NCBI RefSeq assembly: GCF_000817735.3
Contig: NZ_JTJC03000004.1
Span: 62,001-126,000 of the forward strand
Length of the DNA: 64,000 nucleotides
Direction of reading: 5' to 3'
Origin: Scytonema millei VB511283
GTDB taxonomy: Bacteria; Cyanobacteriota; Cyanobacteriia; Cyanobacteriales; Chroococcidiopsidaceae
Part shown: positions 48,547-57,532 of the stretch, one piece after another
How positions within the stretch are numbered: position 1 is the first letter of the stretch
How the letters are laid out: each line of letters starts with the position of its first letter
Translations under genes and position numbers: made by a program
The notes under the pieces: generated by a model
Told to the model about the DNA's origin: nothing
What the model saw: only the letters and a program-made list of their open reading frames with translations
Database searches by the model: none

Positions 48547-48573
48547 CTGAACTTTTCTGTATAGACAAACTTT
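48547..48573 (+). repeat. dispersed 27-bp motif, copy D
   Basis: It reads CTGAACTTTTC, TGTATA, GACAAA, CTTT. This is the best match to the consensus, together with copy C. Confidence 0.55.
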
Positions 48574-48669
48574 ATCTATCAAGAGAACATATTAGTATGA
48601 CACCAATCTAAGTGTCAAAGTTCTCTTATATAGAGGTGATTTAGCACTACACAATCTACAAGTTGTTAA

Positions 48670-48694
48670 GAGAAGACACTCAGAGTTAACTCTG
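48670..48694 (+). repeat. dispersed GAGAAGACACT element, copy 2, with palindrome
   Basis: GAGAAGACACT is followed by a 14-bp perfect palindrome centred on GTTAAC. Copy 1 and copy 3 have the related dyad AGTGCACT at the same distance, so the layout is a fixed half plus a dyad, as in a regulator-binding site. Confidence 0.5.
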
Positions 48695-48816
48695 ACAATT
48701 TTAGTAAATAGAAAACGTTTGTTTCAGTTTCGTTTGTAGAAGTATATTGAACGAGTTTTTCAATCTCCTCTTAGCTATGCGATCGCAGCAAAGCTTAATA
48801 CTGTAAGTGACAAAAC

Positions 48817-50067
48817 TTATAGCTTTACTAACTTATGAGGTGAAATAGTCTTCAATGTGATGTATTTAACTAAATTTCTCATGTAACTAATATTACTTTT
48901 CTCAATTTTCTGTAGCCTTTCAGTTGCAAACTGCAAAACTCGATCCGCTCGTCCATCCCAAGTAAAATTATGTACTTCTTGAAAAGCACGATTGGCAATA
49001 GTATTAGCTAATAAAGGATTATTCAACAGAGTATCTATTGCTAATTTGAATGAGAGTGGTTCATCAGGTTCTGCCAACAGTGCATTTTCTCTGTGTCGCA
49101 ATACTGTTGCTATAGTTGGTAAAGCTGAAGCGACAATTGGTCTTTTAGCAACCATATAATCAAATAGCTTCAACGGACAAGTAGCTTCAGCCAGTTCCCA
49201 ATACTTACTGGTAGGAAGAATTAGAATGTCTGCGGCATATAGATATAGTGCTAGCTCAGATTGTGGTACGTGACCGAAAAATTGTATGTTTTGTAAATTC
49301 ATCTGTTGGCAAGTTGCTTTTACCCGGTTGATATCATCAATCCATCCTCCTACTAAAACAAATTTACATTCTGGCATCAAACTAGCAGTTTTCAAAATTA
49401 TTGGTATTCCTTTATAATCGTACAAATGCCCTGAATATAAGATAATTTGACTGTCTTGTTGTAAAGATAACTTTTGGCGGGCTAAAGATTTACTCTGATA
49501 AGGAAGAAAATTTTTAATGTCTACGGCATTAGGAGCTACCAATGTTTTTTCAGGAAGCAAACCATGATTTAAGTAGTTCTCTGCAAGTTGAGGTAATGTG
49601 GTAACAACACCAAGCAAGTTCTTGTTATCGAATAACTCTTTACATGTAGAACTAAGTTTTTCTGAAACTGGTTCGTGCCATTCCCAAAGTACAGGTATAC
49701 ACATTCTTAGCAAAATTTCAACCACAGGAAACGAACGAGTGTAAATTAAGAAAGGAGCTTTAAAACAAGCGTATAAAATAGCCAGTTTATAAAAGATAAA
49801 ATTTTCATAATTTTGGGGGAAAGGATACTCGATCTTAATATGTAGCGGTAGGCGAACTAGTTTAAATTTACAATACAAACCATACCAATCTTGAAATTCT
49901 GAGTCTATGCCTTTTAAAACCGAAAAAATATCTCCGCTAGTGACCAATTCAAAATTTTCAACTTTTTGAGAAAAAGCCTGCGCCATTTTAGCAGTTTGAA
50001 TTGAGTGAGCCATTTTTGATGGTAGGTTTCCTTTAGACACATAAATTAGAGACTTTAGCGTTTCCAT
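48817..50067 (-). CDS. glycosyltransferase family 4
   Basis: The chosen start is ATG 50067 (METLKSLIYVSKGNLPSKMA) with GAAGAAAG just upstream; the frame opens at 50121. The 416-residue GT-B protein has ILYSGHLYDYKGIPIILKTA and PLKLFDYMVAKRPIVAS in the donor domain. Its acceptor domain includes PVLWEWHEPVSEKL. It is leftward and 140 bp downstream of another leftward GT4 gene, with which it may form an operon. Confidence 0.88.
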   Translation of the reverse strand: METLKSLIYVSKGNLPSKMAHSIQTAKMAQAFSQKVENFELVTSGDIFSVLKGIDSEFQDWYGLYCKFKLVRLPLHIKIEYPFPQNYENFIFYKLAILYACFKAPFLIYTRSFPVVEILLRMCIPVLWEWHEPVSEKLSSTCKELFDNKNLLGVVTTLPQLAENYLNHGLLPEKTLVAPNAVDIKNFLPYQSKSLARQKLSLQQDSQIILYSGHLYDYKGIPIILKTASLMPECKFVLVGGWIDDINRVKATCQQMNLQNIQFFGHVPQSELALYLYAADILILPTSKYWELAEATCPLKLFDYMVAKRPIVASALPTIATVLRHRENALLAEPDEPLSFKLAIDTLLNNPLLANTIANRAFQEVHNFTWDGRADRVLQFATERLQKIEKSNISYMRNLVKYITLKTISPHKLVKL

Positions 50068-50207
50068 TTTACTTTCTTCGATAGGTAGTTTTTTGATGAT
50101 ACCAATGATTAATACAGGCAAAACCTATATACTATTATTTGTATTTCCATGCTTAACCTTTCGCTTTGATAGCGCTAGTATATATAATATTTGCGATCGC
50201 AAAAATA

Positions 50208-51377
50208 CTAGTTAAATCGAGTCACTTCTCTTTTTGGAAGATTGTTTGTTGCTTTTGCTAAAACTTCAGACACAACCTCTGTGTATCGAGCAAGACTGAA
50301 TGTCTCTAATACTTTTTCACGAGTTTGCTTCCAGTCTACAGAATAAGCCGAACCGCTAGCGATCGTCACAATTGATTCAGCAATCGACTCAGGTGTAGTT
50401 TCGCAAGTCCATAGCTCCGTTTCTGGATTAAAAAACTCTCTCAAAGCCGGAGAATTCATGGTTAAGGTAGGTAATCCTAATGAGAGGGCTTCAATCAACT
50501 TATTAGGAATAGCATGATACGCTTTATCTGTATTACCAAAAATACCTAATGCTAAATCGCAATAATTAACTAGATATTTAGGTAATGAACCATTAATAAA
50601 ATTTAAGTCCTTCCTGAGAAAAACTATAGATTCAAGATGACATGACTGAACTTTTTCTACATAATCGTAAAAAGCTTTATTGTCTACACCAAAAAAGTTA
50701 CAAGTAAATTGCAAGTTTCTTTCGCGCAAAATTTTTATCGCTTGTAATATGTTATCCAATCCATGTAAAGGAATAAATGTTCCCCACCAACAAATATTTA
50801 ATTTCCCATCTTGCATCCAGCTTTTGTTGGGGAGCAAGCAAGAAACATTACACAGAGGAGCTATGTAGACTTTTTTTCTGTCAATATCAGTATTCAGAAT
50901 CTGTTCCCAGTAAGTTAACTCTTGATTAGAGCTATGGATGAGATAGTCTGATTTCTTTAACGCTATTATATCTTTTTCAATATATGATTTAGCGAGTTTG
51001 CTTCCATCACCAACTCTTTTTCTGTCCCTCACTTCAGTATCGTAAAGCGAGATATACATTTCAACTATTACTTTTTTTCTAAACAGCTTTGCTGCAAAAA
51101 CAGTACTTTTGATGAAGATAGTATTCATTGGCAATAGGTAAATTACGTCCGCAAACGCAGCTTTTATCAAAAGTTCAATCCAGTAAAATTTAGTTAATAT
51201 TTTCTCAAGTAAAGAACTCTGCCTACGTAAGTTTATATAATAAAAGCTAGGACATAATTGAGAAACAAAATAATTTTTGGAACCATATAGAAACTCGATG
51301 AGAGCTTGAGAGCGACGATCTACGCGAGAAATATTGCCACAGAGCAAAACCTTGGCTTGATTTATGGGTGCTAGCAT
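50208..51377 (-). CDS. glycosyltransferase family 4-like
   Basis: A 389-residue GT-B protein: AKVLLCGNISRVDRRSQALI, WWGTFIPLHGLDNILQAIKI for the donor-domain first strand, and AYHAIPNKLIEALSLGLPTL for the late acidic helix (E-x-L motif). It is the last gene of the polysaccharide region, transcribed leftward. Far upstream of it (0.4-0.6 kb) lie inverted copies of both dispersed motifs. The sugar is unknown. Confidence 0.87.
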   Translation of the reverse strand: MLAPINQAKVLLCGNISRVDRRSQALIEFLYGSKNYFVSQLCPSFYYINLRRQSSLLEKILTKFYWIELLIKAAFADVIYLLPMNTIFIKSTVFAAKLFRKKVIVEMYISLYDTEVRDRKRVGDGSKLAKSYIEKDIIALKKSDYLIHSSNQELTYWEQILNTDIDRKKVYIAPLCNVSCLLPNKSWMQDGKLNICWWGTFIPLHGLDNILQAIKILRERNLQFTCNFFGVDNKAFYDYVEKVQSCHLESIVFLRKDLNFINGSLPKYLVNYCDLALGIFGNTDKAYHAIPNKLIEALSLGLPTLTMNSPALREFFNPETELWTCETTPESIAESIVTIASGSAYSVDWKQTREKVLETFSLARYTEVVSEVLAKATNNLPKREVTRFN

Positions 51378-51769
51378 TGAAGTAATATTTTTGAGAATTG
51401 AACTATTGGCAAAAATACATGGAACTATTTTTTCAACACCGTCTTTTCTTACTATTTAAAACGTTAAAATATCTCACGTTCAATGGTGAAAAAAATAAAT
51501 TAACTTTTATAATAATTTTGTTAGTGCAATTTATATCTCAACAATTGCACCTATGTAGGGATAAAAGACATAACTTAATAGAAGTGAAATATCATGAAAA
51601 ACCTGAATCGCTACTTTGTAAATTGTCCTGTATTAGCTAAGTTTTCATACTATCTAATAAAACTTCAGGTTTAAATAACAATATGTTTTTTTTGTACGAT
51701 AAATATTATTAAGTGGGAAGAATCAACGATGAACTAAAAATATTTCTGACTCTGATTGGTGTTGCTTAA

Positions 51770-51794
51770 GTGCACTCTTAGTGTCTTCTCTCAC
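51770..51794 (-). repeat. dispersed GAGAAGACACT element, copy 3
   Basis: On the minus strand it reads GAGAAGACACT, then AAGAGTGCACTT, with the AGTGCACT dyad. It lies about 390 bp upstream of the leftward GT4 gene ending the locus and has the same orientation as that gene. Confidence 0.5.
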
Positions 51795-51980
51795 AATCCA
51801 TAACGCCGCGAGCTATAACGCTTATAGCGCTACTTTACTCGTATTAGTAATTTAGTATTAATGTCTAAATGAGTCACTCAAAACTCTATTGAATAACGTT
51901 TTTAACTGCTATGAATTTAATAATTATATTTCTGCTTTATCATCATGTTCAGTTATAAGTCAGTTTTTGTCAATACATAA

Positions 51981-51999
51981 AAGTTACAGAAAAGTTCAG
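51981..51999 (-). repeat. dispersed motif, half copy F
   Basis: On the minus strand it reads CTGAACTTTTCTGTA, matching the first 15 bases of the consensus; the second half is displaced, with TTGACAAA some 10 bases further on. Confidence 0.35.
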
Positions 52000-52304
52000 G
52001 ACATAAAAGTTATAGACCAGTTCAGAACAAGGAACGAAATTATCTTGACAAATATGCAAATCGTCAACATCAAACACAAAACAAGGAATAGGCTCTATCT
52101 TACTATTCCACTTTGCGAACTACGGTTTACTGGTGCTAGCACTGCTCGATCTCCTAGAGCTACTTGTCCCCACGCGCTTGCTAAATTCAGTGGAATTTTT
52201 GTGATTAGCACCGTTGTTAGTGCTTGACACTTTGCGGCTTCAAATCAAAATGGATGCTCGCACCCAATTGTCAATCTTGTTTTATTACAATTCCTTAACC
52301 TTTA

Positions 52305-52640
52305 ATGCAGCTTGAAGATATTTATCAATATTTTGCCAATCCTCCAGAGATTTATCTTTGCCAAGAGCAAGCAGTTTGTTATATTCTGTCGGTTTTGCTT
52401 GAGGGTGAATCTTATGGATCTGGATTGATTCAAAAGCTCGAACGTGAAGAGTCTCGCTATCGCCTCTCCGATACCGTGTTGTATGCAGCGCTGAAATTTC
52501 TCGAAGATGAAGGAGCGATCGCGGGGTACTGGCAAAAACTAGAGGGTCGCGGTCGTCCTCGACGAATGTTCCGGCTCAATCACCAATGGCAAAATGAAGC
52601 ACGAAATCTAGCAAAATTATGGAGCGATAGCATCACCTAA
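52305..52640 (+). CDS. PadR-like transcriptional regulator
   Basis: A 111-residue winged-helix protein. CYILSVLLEGESYGSGLIQKL is the PadR-type helix-turn-helix, and LSDTVLYAALKFLEDEGAIAG with RGRPRRMFRL forms the recognition helix and wing. Cyanobacterial members include small one-domain PadR proteins, so the C-terminal dimerisation helix is short. It stands between the polysaccharide locus and a leftward HTH gene. Its targets are unknown; the polysaccharide locus is the nearest candidate. Confidence 0.85.
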   Translation: MQLEDIYQYFANPPEIYLCQEQAVCYILSVLLEGESYGSGLIQKLEREESRYRLSDTVLYAALKFLEDEGAIAGYWQKLEGRGRPRRMFRLNHQWQNEARNLAKLWSDSIT

Positions 52641-52707
52641 TGTAAATAAATCAGTCAGCCTTTTAGGAGCAGAACGTCTCTGCTGCGGGATAGCTGGGCG
52701 ATCGCTT

Positions 52708-54183
52708 CTACGATTTCATCTCCAATTTTTCGAGTAATTTAGGCAGATCCTTCTGAGATACTTGGCGATGCTCGGTTTCGATCGCATCAACCCAAGATAT
52801 ACTTTTCCCCATTGTTGCGGCAAAGAAAGCCCTCGACCAGCCTTTAGCTTTTCTAGCTGCTCTAATCGCAGCACCAGATGGCGGCTGTTGTTTGGGACGT
52901 TCCACGCCTCTAAGCTGGTTTGGCAACTTAGCAATCTCTGCCAGCGCTGCTTCTGGTAAATCGAATCGCCATGTAGTATCTAAAAGCTGGCTCCAGAAGC
53001 CGATTGGTCTTTTCGTACCATCGTTATTTATCAACCACGCTGGACCAGTTTCTAACTCGACTCGCCATCCAGCCGCTTCAATTACTTTCAAGTCAGTCGC
53101 TAGATCGTCAGCTAGTTGCCGTCGTAGTTGCCGATCTTGCTCTGCTACCGCAATTTTAGCCATACCATACGCAATTTGCATCAGAGATTTGCCGGAAAAG
53201 ACTTCGCGGTATCCTGGCTTGACTTGAAAAATCAGCCAAATTAGCATTCGAGCTGCACCAGCATTTTGTTTACCAATGCTAAACAGCGTTTGTACTGTTT
53301 TTTTGGTAATAACTCCCGTATAGTAATAGTACTCAGACTTATTTAAAAAGTACTTCGCCCACAATCCAGGTTGAACGATGACTTTTAAACCTGTCAGCTT
53401 CGGATTGCCTGCCTTATCTGTCTCAAAATCTCTTGCAACATTGACATTCCAGATTTTTAAATCGGCTACGGTAAAGGCTCCTACCTTGCCTTGTTTTTCC
53501 CAAACTACGTGAGCTAATATCTGTGCAGGCTGTCGTACCAGGTCATACAGAATTTTTAGTTGCTCATGTCTACATAAATCTCTACGTTTGATTAATCCGG
53601 TGTATTCCAGCAGTTGTTTATCATCTAATAGAAACTCACTTTGCCACGGATGATTCAGATTTGCAGCAGCAGCGCAATAAATTAGATGAATAGCGCCTGC
53701 TCTAGGATCGAATCGATCTATGACAGCTAAAGCTGCTGACTCAGATATGGTATCAGGAGACAAGTTTTCTAAATTGTCTGTGACGTAGTAAGAGATCGTG
53801 CCTTTTTTGCCATCAGCTGCTTTTTCATAGCTCAAATTGTTTTGGGTTTCGGTCTTCCAGGGTAGATCGCGCTTTTGAGATAACACTTCTGCCACTCCAT
53901 GCAACAAGAGTGACAAAGCTGCAAGACTCGTCTTGCCATCTGGAAACAAAGAAGCTTTCTTGAATGGTTTGGTTGGAGATTTCAGCTGCCTAGACTTCAG
54001 AAGAATCTTTTTGACAGCCCCCAATTTGCTTGTCTGAGGTGATGTGGTATTTGATTCTGTAGCTATTGTTGCTTCGCGGTCTACCTCGGTCTTGCTTGCG
54101 TCATTTCGCCGAAGAATAACTATTTCTACTACCGGTTGAAGCAGACTCCCAAGCCGATTACGCAGTAATTCTGGTAATTTCAT
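52708..54183 (-). CDS. long protein with C-terminal XRE-type HTH, function unknown
   Basis: A 491-residue soluble basic protein. The last 60 residues are a helix-turn-helix of the XRE kind (GAAIRAARKAKGWSRAFFAA, then ISWVDAIETEHRQVS). Residues about 90-400 hold a central region rich in hydrophobic helices and aromatic strands (GLWAKYFLNKSEYYYYTGVI, TLFSIGKQNAGAARMLIWLI) reminiscent of winged-helix replication or maintenance proteins, though I cannot name a family. The residue 40-80 stretch is Lys-rich and low-complexity. A 22-bp tandem repeat lies 410 bp upstream of its start. It may be a remnant of a mobile or plasmid-type element, which is inference. Confidence 0.7.
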   Translation of the reverse strand: MKLPELLRNRLGSLLQPVVEIVILRRNDASKTEVDREATIATESNTTSPQTSKLGAVKKILLKSRQLKSPTKPFKKASLFPDGKTSLAALSLLLHGVAEVLSQKRDLPWKTETQNNLSYEKAADGKKGTISYYVTDNLENLSPDTISESAALAVIDRFDPRAGAIHLIYCAAAANLNHPWQSEFLLDDKQLLEYTGLIKRRDLCRHEQLKILYDLVRQPAQILAHVVWEKQGKVGAFTVADLKIWNVNVARDFETDKAGNPKLTGLKVIVQPGLWAKYFLNKSEYYYYTGVITKKTVQTLFSIGKQNAGAARMLIWLIFQVKPGYREVFSGKSLMQIAYGMAKIAVAEQDRQLRRQLADDLATDLKVIEAAGWRVELETGPAWLINNDGTKRPIGFWSQLLDTTWRFDLPEAALAEIAKLPNQLRGVERPKQQPPSGAAIRAARKAKGWSRAFFAATMGKSISWVDAIETEHRQVSQKDLPKLLEKLEMKS

Positions 54184-54452
54184 CTCTTGCTTGGTATACC
54201 AATCAAATCTCTCGTATTTTTTGCTCTTACTAGAAACGCAAATTATTGCACCTCTATATAAACATATCCCGGATTCAACGATATTTTCCTACCTAATTTG
54301 GTAGAACTTGCGGGGTTGATTGAAGTATTAATTACAGGAATGCTAATTAAGTGAAAGTGTGCGAGTAAATTTTATCTATCAAAAGGCATATTCTGAAAGT
54401 AGTACTGATAAAAGTAGGCGATCGCATAAGTGCCGTCTTCATCAACAGATTT

Positions 54453-54504
54453 GAGCCGATTGGATTTAATGTAGTTCTAAGGTACTAGGATCGGCTCACT
54501 TTTT
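54453..54504 (+). terminator. orphan terminator-like hairpin
   Basis: GAGCCGAT (54453-54460) pairs with ATCGGCTC (54490-54497), followed by ACTTTTTTC. The loop is 29 bases, long for a terminator. No rightward gene ends before it, so it may close a small RNA starting near 54250. Confidence 0.4.
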
Positions 54505-54593
54505 TCAAAACGGGTTGCATAAATTGGCTTTAAATAGCATCAAAATCTTACCGAGCAATAGTTTTACAACTTTACACCTACTGCTAGCACTTA

Positions 54594-54649
54594 GTCACAC
54601 TTTTGCTAGAAACAAGTCACACTTTTGCTAGAAACAAGTCACACTTTTT
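54594..54649 (+). repeat. 22-bp tandem direct repeat, two and a half copies
   Basis: Two perfect units begin GTCACACTTTTGCTAGAAAC at 54594 and 54616, and the first 11 bases recur at 54638. A 22-bp step is two DNA turns, as in iterons or protein-binding arrays at transposon ends. Confidence 0.75.
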
Positions 54650-55017
54650 CATTGTGGGGCGTAGATTTAATATACTTGTATTAAAATCTTACATTTTTAA
54701 CTCAAGCTAAAAATGTAAGGGCTATTGAATCGGTCGAATAATATATTTTTCTAAATCTACGGTTTTAGAGATAGCCTCAAAGTAAAATCATTGTAAATGA
54801 AATAATAAAAAACCTTACACCCTGTAAATTTTAAGGAATGTTACTCAATTAAAACAGAGATTGCTCGCCATAACGCAGTCAAATATCTATCTGCATGAGT
54901 AGTGAAAAATTCAAAGTTTGATTCTGCGGATAGGTGAAAAGAATGTGGCTTTGATGGCTTAATGTTGTGTGTATTGTCTTGTTACTCATGAATCATTTCT
55001 AAGTGGAGAAGAAAGTT

Positions 55018-55899
55018 ATGCCATTACTAAGCATTAGTGATTTTGATACAGAATATCAAAGTACGTTTGAAGACAATGACATCAAAGGTATGGATGTTTA
55101 TGGTGAAGGGGATGGGGAAAAGTTTGGTACAGTAAAAGATATTTTAGTAGACGAACAAGGTAATTTTCGGTATTTTGTTATTGACGTAGGATTCTGGATT
55201 TTTGGTAAAAAAGTACTACTGCCAGTTGGTCGCGCTCGGATCGATCGCAACGCTCATCGCGTCTATGCAAAAGGTTTGACTAAAGAGCAAGCGGATCGCT
55301 TACCCGAATATACAGAAGGCATGACAGCAGACTACGACTACGAAGAACGGGTCAGACGAGTTTATCGTACAGAAGCTTCTTTAGATGCATCAGCACCTCT
55401 AGACTCGGCATCTACTGCTGCGATGATGGGTACTGCTACCCCAACTAGCTATAACCGCGATACTTACACTTACGAGCATGACAGAGATTTATACGATACA
55501 AGCACTCATAGCGATCGCACCATTAAACTTTACGAAGAACGGTTGATTGCCAGCAAACAGCGCCGCAAAACTGGAGAAGTTGCGATCGGCAAGCACGTTG
55601 AAACTGAGACAGAACGAGTTTCAGTACCAATTGAAAAAGAGCGCGTCGTGATTGAAAGAATTACCCCAACCGATGCAGGTAGAGCTGTTGCACCTGGCGA
55701 AGTTGACTTCCATGAGGGTGAAGTTGCCCGTGTAGAAGTGTACGAAGAAGTTCCAGACATCCACAAAGAAGCCTTCGTTAGAGAAGAAGTCAGAGTCAAA
55801 AAGGTCGTAGAACAGGCAACTGTGGAAGCACAAGAAACGATTCGCAGGGAAGAATTAGATGTCGATGTCGATGGTCGCCCAGTTATCAGTGACCAGTGA
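55018..55899 (+). CDS. PRC-barrel and DUF2382 (YsnF/AvaK-like) stress protein
   Basis: The chosen start is ATG 55018 (PLLSISDFDTEYQSTF), with GGAG nine bases upstream; a GTG lies five codons earlier. The 293-residue protein has an N-terminal PRC-barrel (GEKFGTVKDILVDEQGNFRY, GKKVLLPVGRARID), a flexible Ala/Ser/Asp linker, and a C-terminal DUF2382 (IKLYEERLIASKQRRKTGEV, RVSVPIEKERVVIERITP). Family members are stress- or akinete-linked proteins in cyanobacteria. Its final codons (VISDQ and stop) are made of the same bases as the heptamer repeat that follows, so the repeat reaches into the coding end. Confidence 0.88.
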   Translation: MPLLSISDFDTEYQSTFEDNDIKGMDVYGEGDGEKFGTVKDILVDEQGNFRYFVIDVGFWIFGKKVLLPVGRARIDRNAHRVYAKGLTKEQADRLPEYTEGMTADYDYEERVRRVYRTEASLDASAPLDSASTAAMMGTATPTSYNRDTYTYEHDRDLYDTSTHSDRTIKLYEERLIASKQRRKTGEVAIGKHVETETERVSVPIEKERVVIERITPTDAGRAVAPGEVDFHEGEVARVEVYEEVPDIHKEAFVREEVRVKKVVEQATVEAQETIRREELDVDVDGRPVISDQ

Positions 55900-55900
55900 C

Positions 55901-56060
55901 CAGTTATCAGTTATCAGTTATCAGTTATCAATGACCAGTTATCAGTGACCAGTTGACTTTTGACTTCTACTGACCTGCGATCGGTGACCAGTTAATTCTA
56001 ACTTCTGACTCCTGACTGCTTTTTACTGATAACTGATAACTGATAACTGATAACTGATAA
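55901..56060. repeat. inverted heptamer arrays forming a 30-bp stem
   Basis: TTATCAG-type heptamers fill 55901-55930, and their reverse complement TGATAAC fills 56025-56060. The two arms can pair over 30 bp without mismatch, enclosing about 95 bases that hold further degenerate units (GACCAGTTATCAGTGACC). It lies between the PRC-barrel gene and the lipoprotein gene and ends 35 bp before the latter's start. It may act as a bidirectional terminator or stabiliser, or be a selfish repeat. Confidence 0.85.
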
Positions 56061-56095
56061 ATGTTCTATTCATTTGTAAATTGTAGGAGGTAGAA

Positions 56096-56530
56096 ATGAG
56101 TTTGATTAAAAGGTTTCGGAAAATTGCGACTGTGCTGATGTTAGTTTTGTTTATTACTACAACTACAGCCTGTAGCAGTGCAGTTCAAGCCAAACAGCCA
56201 ACAACGCTACCAACAGCTAGTCGGAGTGCAGATTACTCGCAAATAGCAAGAGGAAATACTCAAGCCGGACAAGATTTTGGCGGTTGGGTCGTGCAAACGG
56301 CTAGGGGAATGGTTAAAGATGCCTACGTGCGCGACAACAATAAATTAGGTGTTGTCATCTCACCTGAAGTTCGCCCAAACGAAGTTAAGCCATTAGCAAA
56401 ATCTCTAGCTCAAGGTTTTCGCCGCAATTTCCCCAACCAAGATTTGACTGTGTTGATGTACGCACCGGATAAAAAGCTAATTTTGACAGCTAAGTACGAC
56501 ACTCAAACTAATCAGATTGAATACAAGTAG
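56096..56530 (+). CDS. lipoprotein, function unknown
   Basis: A 144-residue protein with a lipoprotein signal: basic start, hydrophobic core (VLMLVLFITTTTAC) and lipobox Cys at residue 26. The mature part has GGWVVQTARGMVKDAYVRDN, then NFPNQDLTVLMYAPDKKLIL, typical of small periplasmic domains without known role. GGAGG stands upstream of the ATG. Its stop is followed by a TGTCATT heptamer run (56531-56551). It is flanked by stress-type genes and may be induced with them; this is inference. Confidence 0.8.
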   Translation: MSLIKRFRKIATVLMLVLFITTTTACSSAVQAKQPTTLPTASRSADYSQIARGNTQAGQDFGGWVVQTARGMVKDAYVRDNNKLGVVISPEVRPNEVKPLAKSLAQGFRRNFPNQDLTVLMYAPDKKLILTAKYDTQTNQIEYK

Positions 56531-56591
56531 TGTCATTTGTCATTTGTCATTGGCTAGGAATGCAAATGGCAGTTGTAAAAAGGAGAAAAAA

Positions 56592-57113
56592 ATGAGTAGT
56601 AGCGACAAATATAGAAAAGAAGTGATGAACGATCTCGCTCAAGGTAATGTGGAAAATCTTGGTGATGCACCTGCGAACTTAGAGCAAGACTACGAAAACT
56701 TTGATGATTTTGCTCAACGCTCATCCCATGACGAACGCCGTCGCTTATTCGGACGCTCTTTCCACCCAGATCGGATTCCGACAAACCAGATGGAACCGGA
56801 ACTGCAAAAAGCGATCGCCCAGATTAAACCAAATGAAAGAGATGATGTGGCGCGGGCTTTCTTCAAGCACTTAGGTAAAAGAGGATTGCACGATCGCGAT
56901 TTAGAAAAGCAACTAGGGCTATCTACCCATCACGCCAGCCGGATGAATGCCGACGATGTAAGTAAATTAGCTGCATTTGCTTATCACAACCATCCCGATA
57001 TTTTTCAAGAGGTATTGGCGGAACAACCTGCATTCGTGAAATTCCTCAGCAATCCACTCGTCGGTGCTGCATTTGGTGCGATCGCGGCTAAATGGTTAGG
57101 TGGTCGTAAGTAA
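56592..57113 (+). CDS. conserved-looking protein of unknown function
   Basis: The chosen start is ATG 56592 with AAGGAG eight bases upstream; the frame opens at 56517. The 173-residue protein has an acidic N-terminus (VENLGDAPANLEQDYENFDD), a helical middle (LGLSTHHASRMNADDVSKLA) and a Gly/Ala-rich hydrophobic end (PLVGAAFGAIAAKWLGGRK) that could insert in or lie on a membrane. No family is recognised. It lies 61 bp after the lipoprotein gene and is probably co-transcribed. Confidence 0.7.
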   Translation: MSSSDKYRKEVMNDLAQGNVENLGDAPANLEQDYENFDDFAQRSSHDERRRLFGRSFHPDRIPTNQMEPELQKAIAQIKPNERDDVARAFFKHLGKRGLHDRDLEKQLGLSTHHASRMNADDVSKLAAFAYHNHPDIFQEVLAEQPAFVKFLSNPLVGAAFGAIAAKWLGGRK

Positions 57114-57532
57114 GTACAAATTGCATAGGTGAGAGAGACTACTACAAGCATTAACCGAAACAAAGCCGAGAAATGATTTTACTGTAACAGGTAAAGCTTG
57201 TCTCTCGGTTTTGGTATAGAAGGAGTCAGGGCTATTTCTCCCAATTTTAACGGTTGTTGGGGATGAATGACTTTGATTTTGGTATCGATCGCCTGCTTGA
57301 CGATCGCATCAGCAAATACTTTTAGCGATCTTCTTTGTGTGAAACAAAATTTTACTTTTGAATATAACTTAAGCTCGCATCATTTCTAACAGCTCAAATA
57401 CAATCCTTGAGGAGTAGAACATTCCTCACTTGGGAAAGTAGTAACGACCTTAGTTAATAGCTAAGCTGACAATTAAAAGGCAGCTCAAATAAGAAATTTG
57501 ACTTGCGATCGAGCATGAATGGAGTGAATCAT
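57114..57532. other. intergenic gap with possible gene remnant
   Basis: This 420 bp gap contains a leftward open frame without start codon, about 57179-57370, with protein-like composition (SLKVFADAIVKQAID, KIKVIHPQQPLKLGEIALTP). It may be the tail of a decayed gene. No T-run hairpin or RNA is recognised. Confidence 0.4.
57179..57370 (-). pseudogene. possible C-terminal remnant of an unidentified gene
   Basis: The frame is open between a TGA and a TAA with no ATG. The translated end reads KPRDKLYLLQ. I could not identify a family. It may be chance. Confidence 0.25.

Larger units (their letters stand above)
48437..48816. other. intergenic gap with two dispersed motifs
   Basis: This 380 bp gap holds motif copy D (48547-48573) and element copy 2 (48670-48686). 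The latter merges into a 14-bp perfect palindrome, CAGAGTTAACTCTG, at 48681-48694. It should carry the TPR gene promoter. Confidence 0.5.
51378..52304. other. intergenic region at right border of the polysaccharide locus
   Basis: This 930 bp gap holds element copy 3 (51770-51794) and a half copy of the 27-bp motif (51981-51999), both inverted. Rightward frames at 51398-51640 and 51889-52227 are low-complexity without ribosome binding sites and are not called. No RNA gene is recognised. Confidence 0.5.
54184..55017. other. 834 bp divergent intergenic region with repeats and orphan hairpin
   Basis: The region holds a terminator-like hairpin (54453-54504) not linked to any called gene and a 22-bp tandem repeat (54594-54649). 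The rest is AT-rich. Promoters for the HTH gene (leftward) and the PRC-barrel gene (rightward) must be here. Confidence 0.55.

Noticed and set aside
51398-52227. Two rightward open frames (80 and 112 codons) between the GT4 and PadR genes
   Set aside because: Low-complexity, AT-driven sequence with no ribosome binding sites; dispersed motif copies lie within or near them.
54594-54649. Tandem repeats as a CRISPR array
   Set aside because: The units are directly adjacent with no unique spacers, only two and a half copies exist, and there are no cas genes in the window.
55901-56060. Heptamer arrays as a phage attachment site or CRISPR
   Set aside because: The unit is 7 bp, in inverted arms, with no integrase gene or spacers nearby; it fits a short tandem repeat family.
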